From an uncultured Bacilli bacterium (GTDB lineage Bacteria > Bacillota_I > Bacilli_A > RF39 > UBA660): a DNA stretch of 16,607 bases. A program made the translations under genes and the position numbers. The notes under the pieces were generated by a model that was not told the DNA's origin, ran no database searches, and saw nothing but the letters and a program-made list of their open reading frames with translations. The stretch lies in the NCBI GenBank assembly GCA_947623975.1, contig CANQHY010000018.1, positions 1-16,607 of the forward strand. Direction: 5' to 3'. Below are positions 7,209 to 13,485 of the stretch, piece by piece (within the stretch, counting starts at the first letter, position 1; every line of letters begins with the position of its first letter).

Positions 7209-7628
7209 TTATTTAGATTCAATTATTTTTTTCACAGACTTTGCAGGCAAAAGAGCGCAATTTTTTCTACTAGGCTGCTTATACACTTCATTATATATAT
7301 TAAGTTCACCTAACACCTCATCATTATAAGGTAGCTCATTTATCATTCTTTCAAAATTATCGATTATACTCTTAGCTTCCTCCTTAGTTTTACCTTTTAA
7401 TTCTTTAGTAATTATAGACGATGCCGAAGTACAAATCGCACAGGCTTCTCCATCAAATCTGATATCCTCAATTATACCATCTTTTATTTTAGCAGCGATG
7501 TCAATATTATCGACGCAAGAGTCACTTCTTGAATTAATTTTTACATATGAATCATCAAGAGGTATTCCTCTATTTTGAGGATTCTCATAATTATCTAACA
7601 TAATATCTCTTTTTAATTTACTATCCAT
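7209..7628 (-). CDS. sufU: SufU, zinc-dependent sulfur acceptor for SufS
   Basis: Small IscU-fold protein that in Gram-positive bacteria takes persulfide sulfur from SufS by swapping a zinc ligand and passes it to SufBCD. The four zinc-site residues are present: Cys38 and Asp40 (SCVD), Cys63 (GEACAICTSAS) and Cys124 (RKNCALL). A further Cys66 is unusual where relatives mostly have Ser or Met. At 139 residues it has the usual length. It lies 19 bases downstream of sufS with AAAGGAAG as ribosome binding site, as in the Bacillus sufCDSUB order. Confidence 0.93.
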   Translation of the reverse strand: MDSKLKRDIMLDNYENPQNRGIPLDDSYVKINSRSDSCVDNIDIAAKIKDGIIEDIRFDGEACAICTSASSIITKELKGKTKEEAKSIIDNFERMINELPYNDEVLGELNIYNEVYKQPSRKNCALLPAKSVKKIIESK

Positions 7629-7647
7629 TTTTATTCTTCCTTTCTTT

Positions 7648-8844
7648 CTATACTAGAGTATCTAATATTTTATCTTGCTGTTCTAAAGCTTCTACTAACT
7701 TGTCAATTTCCTCTTTTGTATTATAAAAGTACAAGCTAACACGACAAGTATTGGTAGTGCAAATTACCTCTTCTAACATTTTAGCACAATGATTTCCTGC
7801 TCTAATACATATTTTAAATTGATTTAAATAAATTGCAACATCTTGGCTAAAGTAATCACCAACGTTAAAAAGTACTATTCCAGAATTAGTATTTTTATTA
7901 TAAATTTTAATGTTTTTTACCTTACTTAGCTTATCTATTAAATATTTTTTTAATTCAACTTCGTAATTATGAATGTTAGAAAGACCTATTTCTTCCAAAT
8001 AATCTATAGCTTCTCCCATTCCTATTACACCTGCTATATTTCTGGTTCCAGCCTCAAGACGAGCCGGTAGCTCTTTTAAAGTATAATTTCCGAAACTTGA
8101 AAATGATACGTTCATACCTCCACCAAGTTCGATTGGAACTAAATTTTCTAAAAGTTCTTTTTTACCATACAATACACCGACGCCAGTAGGACCAAGCATC
8201 TTGTGTGCAGAAAAGCCTAAGAAACTTATATTGAATTTTTGTACATCTACTTTAATATGTCCTATACTTTGCGTCGCATCAAGAACAAACAAAATATTAT
8301 GTTTTTCACAAAGTTTTCCTATCTGTTCAACATCTCTTACATCGCCTATCGTGTTAGTTATGTGAGCAAGAGAAATTACTTTCGTATTATCATTTATTTC
8401 TTTTTCAATATTTTCTAAAGTTAATTCATAATTTTCATTAAGAGAAGCATATTTTATAGTAAAGCCTATCCTCTTAGCTAAAGATTGCCAAGGTAAAATA
8501 TTCGAAGCGTGTTCTTCTTTCGATAAAATAACCTCATCGCCTCTTTTTAAATAATAACTCATAAAGCCAAAGACTATCATATTAAAAGATTCCGTTGAAC
8601 CTTTAGTAAATACTATTTCACTATTCGTCTTAGCATTTATAAATTTTCTCACTTTGTCTCTTACACCTTCATACTTATCATCTACAATAAGACTGTTATC
8701 GTAATCACCTCTGTGGGCATTTGCTGTGTACTTAGTATAATAATCAACAATAGCATTTACTACTTTTTTAGGTTTCATTGTAGTTGCAGCATTATCAAAA
8801 TAAATAAGACCATCATTTAATATTTCAAAATCTTCTCTATTCAC
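7648..8844 (-). CDS. sufS: cysteine desulfurase SufS
   Basis: PLP enzyme that removes sulfur from cysteine and carries it as a persulfide, feeding SufU. The GTG at 8842-8844 is chosen because GGAGGT (8851-8856) lies six bases before it; the ATG at 8863-8865 has that site inside its frame and nothing upstream. This gives 398 residues beginning (M)NREDFEILNDGLIYFDNAAT. Key features: DNAATTMKP at the N-terminus, DATQSIGH, the PLP lysine Lys215 in GFSAHKMLGPTG, and the catalytic Cys353 in RAGNHCAK, the short type II loop typical of SufS. It lies 29 bases after sufD. Confidence 0.95.
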   Translation of the reverse strand: MNREDFEILNDGLIYFDNAATTMKPKKVVNAIVDYYTKYTANAHRGDYDNSLIVDDKYEGVRDKVRKFINAKTNSEIVFTKGSTESFNMIVFGFMSYYLKRGDEVILSKEEHASNILPWQSLAKRIGFTIKYASLNENYELTLENIEKEINDNTKVISLAHITNTIGDVRDVEQIGKLCEKHNILFVLDATQSIGHIKVDVQKFNISFLGFSAHKMLGPTGVGVLYGKKELLENLVPIELGGGMNVSFSSFGNYTLKELPARLEAGTRNIAGVIGMGEAIDYLEEIGLSNIHNYEVELKKYLIDKLSKVKNIKIYNKNTNSGIVLFNVGDYFSQDVAIYLNQFKICIRAGNHCAKMLEEVICTTNTCRVSLYFYNTKEEIDKLVEALEQQDKILDTLV

Positions 8845-8873
8845 TTTTTCACCTCCAATCGACATCTATATTA

Positions 8874-9581
8874 TTAAACATTTTTTACAACAGCATCTAA
8901 TATAGCAATTTCATTTTCTTCAAGGCTCATATTATTAATAAGAAAAGCTTTAATTAAAAGACTATTAGCATCTTTTCTAGTTAATCCTCGCGTCATTAAA
9001 TAAAATATTACATCTTCATCAAATTTACCAATATAGGCAGAATGACTCGCTTCAATATCGTGATTGTCGACAATCAAATTGGGAAATATAAAACTATTGC
9101 CATCTTTTAAGTTAATTATTTTATTATCTTGTCTAAAAATAGTATTTTTACTATTCTTTTTAACTATGCCATTAACTACTAGTTTTAACTCATTATCTAA
9201 AATATTTAAAGCATGATTTTTTATCTTACTTTCTGAATTCATACAATTATGATTTACTGTTTGTCTATATGTATTATCACTATAATTAATAAGACTTGTA
9301 TTAAAAGTTATTTTAGCATTTTCTTTGTTTATATTTAAAGTTATCTCATCACTACAATCAATAGAGAATTTATTTATTATTACTTGTGTATTTTCACTTA
9401 TGTTATAAGTAATGCTATTTTTCGTATTATTACTAGTATCAAAGACTCTTAGGCAAACATTAGGTAAAACATTTATAGTAAGATTTTTCTTTTCATCTTT
9501 AAAATCAATCTTTAAATCTAAATCTTGATCTATTACAATATCTTCGATATTTATACTGTTATCTATAAATAATTTATTCAT
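8874..9581 (-). CDS. sufD: SufD, unusually short Fe-S scaffold subunit
   Basis: Partner of SufB in the SufBC2D complex. The C-terminal signature NHDIEASHSAYIGKFDED-FYLMTRGL is typical of SufD, with His180 at the position of the essential histidine. Only 235 residues are present, against about 430 in Bacillus: the N-terminal helical domain is missing and the beta-helix is shortened. No frameshift is visible, because the gene overlaps sufC directly and the frame is clean. The ATG at 9579-9581 overlaps the sufC stop in the coupling arrangement ATGAATAA; a GTG five codons earlier (9594-9596) is a weaker alternative with no ribosome binding site. Translation is probably coupled to sufC. The reduced size is either lineage-specific streamlining or a minimal SufD fold. 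Confidence 0.88.
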   Translation of the reverse strand: MNKLFIDNSINIEDIVIDQDLDLKIDFKDEKKNLTINVLPNVCLRVFDTSNNTKNSITYNISENTQVIINKFSIDCSDEITLNINKENAKITFNTSLINYSDNTYRQTVNHNCMNSESKIKNHALNILDNELKLVVNGIVKKNSKNTIFRQDNKIINLKDGNSFIFPNLIVDNHDIEASHSAYIGKFDEDVIFYLMTRGLTRKDANSLLIKAFLINNMSLEENEIAILDAVVKNV

Positions 9582-10332
9582 AAACTTTATTCTCACTTAT
9601 ATTAAATGTATCAGAATATCCACTTTTTTCAATTTCTAGAGCAAGAGTTAAATTTCCTGTTTTAACTATCTTTCCATTTACCATCATATGAACATAGCGA
9701 GGTTTTATATATTCTAGAATTCTTGGATAATGAGTAATTATAAGTACTGACGTTTTGGGATTTTCTTCTAAATATTTGTTTAGGCTTTCACAAACTTTTT
9801 TTAAGCTATCGACATCGAGTCCAGAATCAAGCTCGTCCAAAATAATAAAACTAGGTTTCAAAAGTGATATTTGCAAAACTTCATTTTTCTTTCTTTCACC
9901 ACCACTAGCTCCTACATTTATAGCTCTATGAATCATGTCCTCTTTTAAATCGAGTTCACTAGCTTTAGCGGTAATTTCTTTTATAAATTCATAAAGACCT
10001 ATCGGCGTATTTCTTCTTGCGTTGATTGCTGTCTTAATAAATTCGCTATTTTGCACGCCTTCGATACTAATTGGATTTTGCATTGATAGAAAAATTCCTC
10101 GTCTTGCTCTTTCATCTGTTTCTAAATCATTAATAACATCGCCATTAAAAACAATTTTTCCACTTTCAATTTTATAGTTTTTGTTTCCCATTATAACTTT
10201 AGAAAGAGTCGATTTACCTGTTCCATTAGGTCCCATTATCGCATGTATTTCACCATCTTTTATATCTATGCTGAAATCATTTAATATTTTTTTATCTTTA
10301 ACTATCACATTTAGTTTATCTATTTTTAGCAT
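9574..10332 (-). CDS. sufC: SufC, ABC-type ATPase of the SUF complex
   Basis: Cytosolic ATPase that drives conformational change in SufBCD. Counting from the chosen start (252 residues): Walker A GPNGTGKST at 34-42, Q-loop around SMQNP, signature ASGGERKKNE at 142-151, Walker B IILDELDSGLD with Asp166 and Glu167, and switch His201 in IITHYPR. The signature starts with Ala where most SufC have Phe or Leu before SGGE. The ATG at 10330-10332 is preferred because GAGGTGG lies between it and the earlier in-frame ATG at 10342-10344. First gene of the operon; its end overlaps sufD by eight bases. Confidence 0.96.
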   Translation of the reverse strand: MLKIDKLNVIVKDKKILNDFSIDIKDGEIHAIMGPNGTGKSTLSKVIMGNKNYKIESGKIVFNGDVINDLETDERARRGIFLSMQNPISIEGVQNSEFIKTAINARRNTPIGLYEFIKEITAKASELDLKEDMIHRAINVGASGGERKKNEVLQISLLKPSFIILDELDSGLDVDSLKKVCESLNKYLEENPKTSVLIITHYPRILEYIKPRYVHMMVNGKIVKTGNLTLALEIEKSGYSDTFNISENKVYE

Positions 10333-10353
10333 ACGCCACCTCATCTACAAGTT

Positions 10354-10362
10354 ATTATAACA
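10354..10362 (-). promoter_or_regulatory. suf operon promoter (extended -10)
   Basis: Minus strand TGT-TATAAT (10362-10354), 21 bases upstream of the sufC start. A weak -35, TTCACT, lies 18 bases before it. The inverted repeat at 10361-10381 fills the spacer and -35 region. Confidence 0.65.
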
Positions 10363-10381
10363 CTAAATTATAATTTTAGTG
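10361..10381. repeat. inverted repeat over the suf promoter (candidate operator)
   Basis: CACTAAA (10361-10367) and TTTAGTG (10375-10381) are perfect seven-base arms around an AT-only seven-base centre. They cover the spacer and -35 of the suf promoter, where a repressor would block it. A second repeat with the same gap, CAATAT (10404-10409) and ATATTG (10417-10422), is centred 42 bases further upstream. Neither matches the Fur consensus as I know it. AT richness makes chance repeats common, so this is tentative. Confidence 0.35.
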
Positions 10382-10435
10382 AATAAAGAGTTAGATATTG
10401 GAACAATATAATAATGATATTGCTGAATTCACCCA

Positions 10436-10463
10436 AAAATGCTTTATGCATTTTCTTTTTTTT
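10436..10463 (+). terminator. terminator-like hairpin upstream of hinT
   Basis: AAAATGC (10436-10442) pairs perfectly with GCATTTT (10448-10454) around a five-base loop, followed by C and a run of T to 10463. It points along the plus strand, but no plus-strand gene lies between here and 10332. It may be a leader attenuator of hinT, the end of a short transcript, or protection of the suf promoter region from readthrough. Confidence 0.5.
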
Positions 10464-10471
10464 GTTAAAAT
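10463..10471 (+). promoter_or_regulatory. possible extended -10 promoter for hinT
   Basis: TGT-TAAAAT at 10463-10471 directly follows the T-run of the hairpin and lies 23 bases before the ATG. No clear -35 is present. It would give a very short leader. Confidence 0.4.
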
Positions 10472-10494
10472 AAATATGTGAGGTGATTTATTTC

Positions 10495-10884
10495 ATGGAT
10501 TGTATTTTTTGTAAAATAGTAAATGGTGAAATTCCAAGTATGACTTTGTATGAAGATGATATAGTTAAAGTATTCATGGACATCAATCCTTCTACTAATG
10601 GTGATTGTCTTGTGATATTAAAAAGACACTTTGAAACTATGCTAGATATCACTGACGAAGAACTGTTACATATCCATAAAGTCAGTAAAGAAATTTATAA
10701 AATGCTTAAAGAAAAATTGAATATTGATGGCTTAACTTTAGCTCAAAATAATTTTTATGGTCAGGATGTAAAACACTATCATGTTCATCTTACTCCAAGG
10801 TATAAAAATGATAACTTGACACATTCATTTAATAAAGATCTATTAGAAGATGTTAAAGATATTTATAACAAAATAAAAACAGAC
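10495..10884 (+). CDS. hinT: HIT-family nucleotide hydrolase (HinT)
   Basis: Cytosolic histidine-triad protein, typically a purine nucleoside phosphoramidase or AMP-lysine hydrolase. The ATG at 10495-10497 is preferred over the GTG at 10483, because the ribosome binding site AGGTGA (10481-10486) overlaps that GTG and is correctly spaced from the ATG. The product has 130 residues. The triad KHYHVHLTPRY gives His94, His96 and His98. Cys3 and Cys6 of MDCIFCKIV, with His45 and a triad histidine, form the structural zinc site found in Bacillus-type members. DINPSTNGDCLVILKRH is the conserved central strand; the usual I-P-K before the histidine reads ILKRH here. It is transcribed alone, between divergent suf and the convergent microprotein pair. 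The stop codon TAA follows at 10885-10887. Confidence 0.94.
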
Positions 10885-10913
10885 TAATAAATTTAAATGC
10901 TATTATTAAAATA

Positions 10914-10950
10914 AACTAAAAAAGCAAGACTACCTTGCTTTTTTTTAGTT
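10914..10950. terminator. bidirectional terminator between hinT and the microprotein pair
   Basis: AAAAAAGCAAG (10918-10928) pairs with CTTGCTTTTTT (10934-10944) around a five-base loop, with A-runs and T-runs on both sides. It lies between converging transcripts. Confidence 0.85.
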
Positions 10951-10951
10951 A

Positions 10952-11065
10952 TTAGTAAGAAAAAAATTCACCAATTATAATTGCTAGTAGTATGTAAATT
11001 ACCAAAATTATTACATAACCACTAGTATTACTGTGTTTTGAACAGCTGTTTTCAACATTTTGCAA
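10952..11065 (-). CDS. single-span microprotein, YjcZ-like, 37 residues
   Basis: A small coding sequence starting at a TTG (11063-11065), with an almost perfect ribosome binding site AAGGAGGTG (11073-11081) seven bases upstream. The peptide begins MQNVENSCSKHSNTSG and continues into a hydrophobic span (YVIILVIYILLAIIIG, 17-32), ending EFFSY. The GY-hydrophobic-ILL-I-G pattern resembles the small YjcZ-family sporulation proteins. It lies directly downstream of a second such gene, with 18 bases between them, and the pair ends at the terminator at 10914-10950. The role of these peptides is unknown. The strength of the ribosome binding site and the paired arrangement make it a real gene despite its size. 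Confidence 0.72.
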   Translation of the reverse strand: MQNVENSCSKHSNTSGYVIILVIYILLAIIIGEFFSY

Positions 11066-11083
11066 GTTGATTCACCTCCTTAA

Positions 11084-11164
11084 TTATATGCAGGCACCTA
11101 GAATTATTACTAGTAAGATGAACAATACTAAAACGATAGCAGATGATGAAACATAATTACCCAT
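11084..11164 (-). CDS. single-span microprotein, YjcZ-like, 26 residues
   Basis: ATG at 11162-11164 with AGGAGG (11173-11178) eight bases upstream, and a TAA stop at 11084-11086. The peptide starts MGNYVSSS and is then one transmembrane segment (AIVLVLFILLVIILGACI, 9-26). This closely follows the YjcZ family pattern as I remember it (ALIVVLFILLIIVG in Bacillus members). Those proteins are annotated as sporulation-related because of their expression in sporulating Bacillus. Upstream lies a sequence that fits a sigma-K promoter. If the family call is right, this suggests spore formation or a spore-coat-like programme in this organism, but no sporulation gene is in the window to confirm it. Confidence 0.75.
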   Translation of the reverse strand: MGNYVSSSAIVLVLFILLVIILGACI

Positions 11165-11195
11165 AATTTAGTCCTCCTTTTTTTATTACTCACAT

Positions 11196-11222
11196 TATTT
11201 TATGGTAGAATGCTAAAAAGGT
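11196..11222 (-). promoter_or_regulatory. sigma-K-like promoter for the microprotein pair
   Basis: On the minus strand AC (11222-11221), then 16 bases, then CATAAAATA (11204-11196), fit the sigma-K pattern AC-N16/17-CATANNNTA. The -10 ends 31 bases before the start at 11164. The pattern is short and AT-rich, so it can occur by chance. Confidence 0.4.
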
Positions 11223-11252
11223 TCGGACTATAATGAAAATTGCATAAAATAA

Positions 11253-11281
11253 TTGTTAATTTATAGAAATTTTGTTATTAT
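11253..11281 (+). promoter_or_regulatory. sigma-A promoter for prsA
   Basis: TTGTTA (11253-11258), 17-base spacer, TATTAT (11276-11281). The expected transcription start is near 11288, some 20 bases before the start codon. Confidence 0.65.
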
Positions 11282-11308
11282 ATTATTGTATCTTGAGGAG
11301 GAATTTAG

Positions 11309-12304
11309 ATGAAAAAGATTTTTTTAAGTATGTTAATTACATTACTTTTATTAACTGGATGTGGAAAAGTACCAGTTTTATCAAATGGACAAGAAGCTGT
11401 TTTAAGTCTTAAAGATGGTGGTATATCAGTCGATGAATTGTATCAAAGAATGAAGAAATCATATGCCTTAAATGTTTTAATCGACATGATGGATGAAAAA
11501 ATATTGGGACCAAAGTATCCTGAAACAGATGAGGAAAAGAAATATGTTTCTGATTTCGTCGATCAAGAACATCAATATTATAATTACTATTACAACAGTA
11601 TGTATTCATCTTATGATTCATATTTATTAGCCAAATATCAACAGTCATATGGAATATATATATATAATGATGATGATTTAAAGGCTTATCTATCACTTAG
11701 CTATAAAAGAAATTCAGCAATCGAAGATTATGCTAAATCATTAGTAACCGATAGTGAAATAGAAAAATATTATGAAGAAAAAACTTATGGTAACATTGAA
11801 GCTAGTCATATACTTATAACAGCTGACTACAGCGATGATGCTACTGATGACGAAAAGAAGGCTGCCGAAGAAAAGGCTCTTGAACAAGCAAAAGAATTGA
11901 TTACAAGACTTAATAATGGAGAAGATTTTGCAACTCTTGCCAAAGAATATTCAAAAGATGGTAGTGCTGCTAATGGTGGTGCTCTTGGTGAATTTGGTCG
12001 TGGCGATATGGTTGATGAATTCTATGAAGCTGCTATTAAACTTAACGTTGGTGAATATACAAAAGAACCTGTAAAAACACAATTCGGATATCATATAATT
12101 CTTAAAACTAATCAAAAAGAAAAACCTAAACTAGAAGAAGTTAAAGAAGAAATTATCGAAACACTAGCAAAAGAAAAAGCAAATGATGATGATAAAATAA
12201 GTGCAAAAGCTCTAATTAAATTAAGAGAAGATAATGATCTTACTATTGAAGATAAAGACTTAAAAGAACAATATGAAAATTACGTTTATAATATAACTAA
12301 CTAA
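11309..12304 (+). CDS. prsA: PrsA-type peptidyl-prolyl isomerase lipoprotein (extracytoplasmic foldase)
   Basis: Lipid-anchored foldase that helps exported proteins fold at the membrane-wall interface. Signal peptide with lipobox LTGC; Cys18 is the lipidation site. The ribosome binding site GAGGAGG (11295-11301) fits the ATG at 11309. An N-terminal helical region (about 30-150) contains a strikingly tyrosine-rich stretch (about 87-120). The parvulin domain covers about 163-268: EASHILI (His167), GEDFATLAKEYSKDGSAANGG, LGEFGRGDMVDEFYEAA, and QFGYHIILK (His262). A charged C-terminal helix follows to residue 331. The domain order matches PrsA. The long insertion DYSDDATDDEKKAAEEKA before the second helix is common in Clostridia-like members. 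Single-gene unit with its own promoter and terminator. Confidence 0.93.
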   Translation: MKKIFLSMLITLLLLTGCGKVPVLSNGQEAVLSLKDGGISVDELYQRMKKSYALNVLIDMMDEKILGPKYPETDEEKKYVSDFVDQEHQYYNYYYNSMYSSYDSYLLAKYQQSYGIYIYNDDDLKAYLSLSYKRNSAIEDYAKSLVTDSEIEKYYEEKTYGNIEASHILITADYSDDATDDEKKAAEEKALEQAKELITRLNNGEDFATLAKEYSKDGSAANGGALGEFGRGDMVDEFYEAAIKLNVGEYTKEPVKTQFGYHIILKTNQKEKPKLEEVKEEIIETLAKEKANDDDKISAKALIKLREDNDLTIEDKDLKEQYENYVYNITN

Positions 12305-12344
12305 AATAAAGGTATTGTGGAAAATCCACAATACCTTTTATTTT
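12303..12344. terminator. bidirectional terminator between prsA and recX
   Basis: GGTATTGTGGA (12311-12321) pairs perfectly with TCCACAATACC (12325-12335), with a three-base loop. A-rich and T-rich flanks extend the stem on both sides. It lies between two converging genes, three bases before the recX stop. Confidence 0.9.
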
Positions 12345-12347
12345 GAT

Positions 12348-13100
12348 CTAAAAATCATCATTATTTCTAAAACCTAAATTATACATTTTTTGTCTAATCT
12401 TATATTCTAATTCTTTTCCTGAATATTTTTTTGCTAACTTATTATAAACTTTATTATATTCTTTTTTATAAATATCACTATCATCGCTAAAATCCTTAGA
12501 AGACAGAACATCATTTATTAAAGATTTAGTATATCCTAAATTAATAAGATAATTATTTATCTTATTTTTTAAAATATAAGAGCTTTTATTTCTGTTAGTA
12601 TTAATCAATTTATCAGCAATTTTATTGATTTTCTCAAGTTCTAAATCATTTTTAAATAGACTAATTTTATCTTCGATAATACTTTTATTTATACCTCTAT
12701 TCAAAAGCTCATTGACAATTTTGTTAGGTCCATCATTACTTAAATTAATCTTATCATTTATAAAAAATTCTGCATAACTTATATCATCTATGTACCTATC
12801 TTTTTCCAACATTATTATTACTTTAGCTATTGTATCCTTACTAAATTCCCTACTGCTAAGATAACTAGTAACCTCATTCTTACTACGCATCCTAGTAGTT
12901 ATATATTTTATAGCCATATTATAGGCAACATAAATTTCATTTTCCTTCATAATTTTATTTTTTAAATCATCATCGATTTTCTTTTTTAAAAGTAAATCGT
13001 ACTTTAAAATTATATCTTCATAAACTGTTATCGTACTATCATCTTCTAATAAAATATTATACATACCGTTTTTTTTCTTCGTAAATTTATTTATTTGCAT
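12348..13100 (-). CDS. recX: RecX, modulator of RecA
   Basis: Helical-repeat protein that binds RecA filaments and limits their extension. The 250 residues have the RecX layout: an N-terminal region of about 80 residues of Bacillus type, then AIKYITTRMRSKNEVTSYL and DRYIDDISYAEFFINDKI as first repeat, followed by GPNKIVNELLNRGI and a third repeat LAKKYSGKELEYKIRQKM near the C-terminus. The ATG at 13098-13100 is chosen because GGGTGG (13105-13110) precedes it; the frame opens 15 codons earlier, but that part encodes the promoter region. recA is not in the window. The predicted promoter would leave only about ten leader bases. Confidence 0.88.
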   Translation of the reverse strand: MQINKFTKKKNGMYNILLEDDSTITVYEDIILKYDLLLKKKIDDDLKNKIMKENEIYVAYNMAIKYITTRMRSKNEVTSYLSSREFSKDTIAKVIIMLEKDRYIDDISYAEFFINDKINLSNDGPNKIVNELLNRGINKSIIEDKISLFKNDLELEKINKIADKLINTNRNKSSYILKNKINNYLINLGYTKSLINDVLSSKDFSDDSDIYKKEYNKVYNKLAKKYSGKELEYKIRQKMYNLGFRNNDDF

Positions 13101-13116
13101 ATAACCACCCACAAAA

Positions 13117-13145
13117 ATTATATAATAAAAGCTTATCTTAAGCAA
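13117..13145 (-). promoter_or_regulatory. promoter for recX
   Basis: Minus strand TTGCTT (13145-13140), 17-base spacer, TATAAT (13122-13117). The expected transcription start, near 13110, coincides with the ribosome binding site. The -35 abuts the T-tract of the rpoZ terminator. Confidence 0.55.
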
Positions 13146-13180
13146 AATAAAAGACAGTATTTTACAATAGTTACTGTCTT
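13145..13180 (-). terminator. rpoZ terminator overlapping its stop codon
   Basis: Minus strand AAGACAGTA (13172-13180) pairs with TACTGTCTT (13151-13159) around a 12-base loop, followed by TTATTTTGC. The rpoZ stop TAA (13171-13173) overlaps the base of the upstream arm. Confidence 0.75.
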
Positions 13181-13368
13181 ATTTTTATATAACCTTCAGC
13201 AATCTCTTCTAAAGCTCTACCAATATTTTTTTTTGATACGTACTTATTAGATGGCATTTGTAAATGTCCTGTAACAGTTATTTCCTTGCTTCTACGTGCT
13301 GCGATATGAACTAATTGATATTTTGAATCGACAATATTTAGAAGCTTATCAATAGACGGATATATCAC
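13171..13368 (-). CDS. rpoZ: RNA polymerase omega subunit
   Basis: Small subunit that assists assembly of the beta-prime subunit into RNA polymerase. The 65 residues start (M)IYPSIDKLLNIVDSKYQLVHIAARR, the family hallmark, and end with KKNIGRALEEIAEGYIKI, the conserved second helix. Translation starts at GTG (13366-13368) with AAGGTGA upstream. In Firmicutes rpoZ usually follows gmk in a gmk-rpoZ-priA run. Here it is alone, with a terminator at its end and a different gene upstream, so the usual linkage has been lost. Confidence 0.92.
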   Translation of the reverse strand: MIYPSIDKLLNIVDSKYQLVHIAARRSKEITVTGHLQMPSNKYVSKKNIGRALEEIAEGYIKIRQ

Positions 13369-13456
13369 TCTATCACCTTCCCTATTTTAAGGATATATTA
13401 ATGTATTTCCAAATTCAATAGTTTAGACAAAATTTTACATTTTATGCTATGTAAAC

Positions 13457-13483
13457 AAAAAGATTTCAATAAGAAATCTTTTT
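13457..13483 (-). terminator. terminator of the phosphodiester glycosidase unit
   Basis: AAAAAGATTTC (13457-13467) pairs with GAAATCTTTTT (13473-13483) around a five-base loop; perfect arms, with the T-run on the minus strand. It lies two bases beyond the stop at 13486. Confidence 0.8.
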
Positions 13484-13485
13484 AA

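Noticed and set aside
11409..11696. Minus-strand open frame inside prsA, rich in His and Tyr
   Set aside because: It is a shadow of the tyrosine-rich part of PrsA and has no start signals.
13434..13455. TTTACAT/ATGTAAA inverted repeat upstream of rpoZ as an operator
   Set aside because: Short AT-rich arms with no clear promoter nearby; not distinguishable from background.
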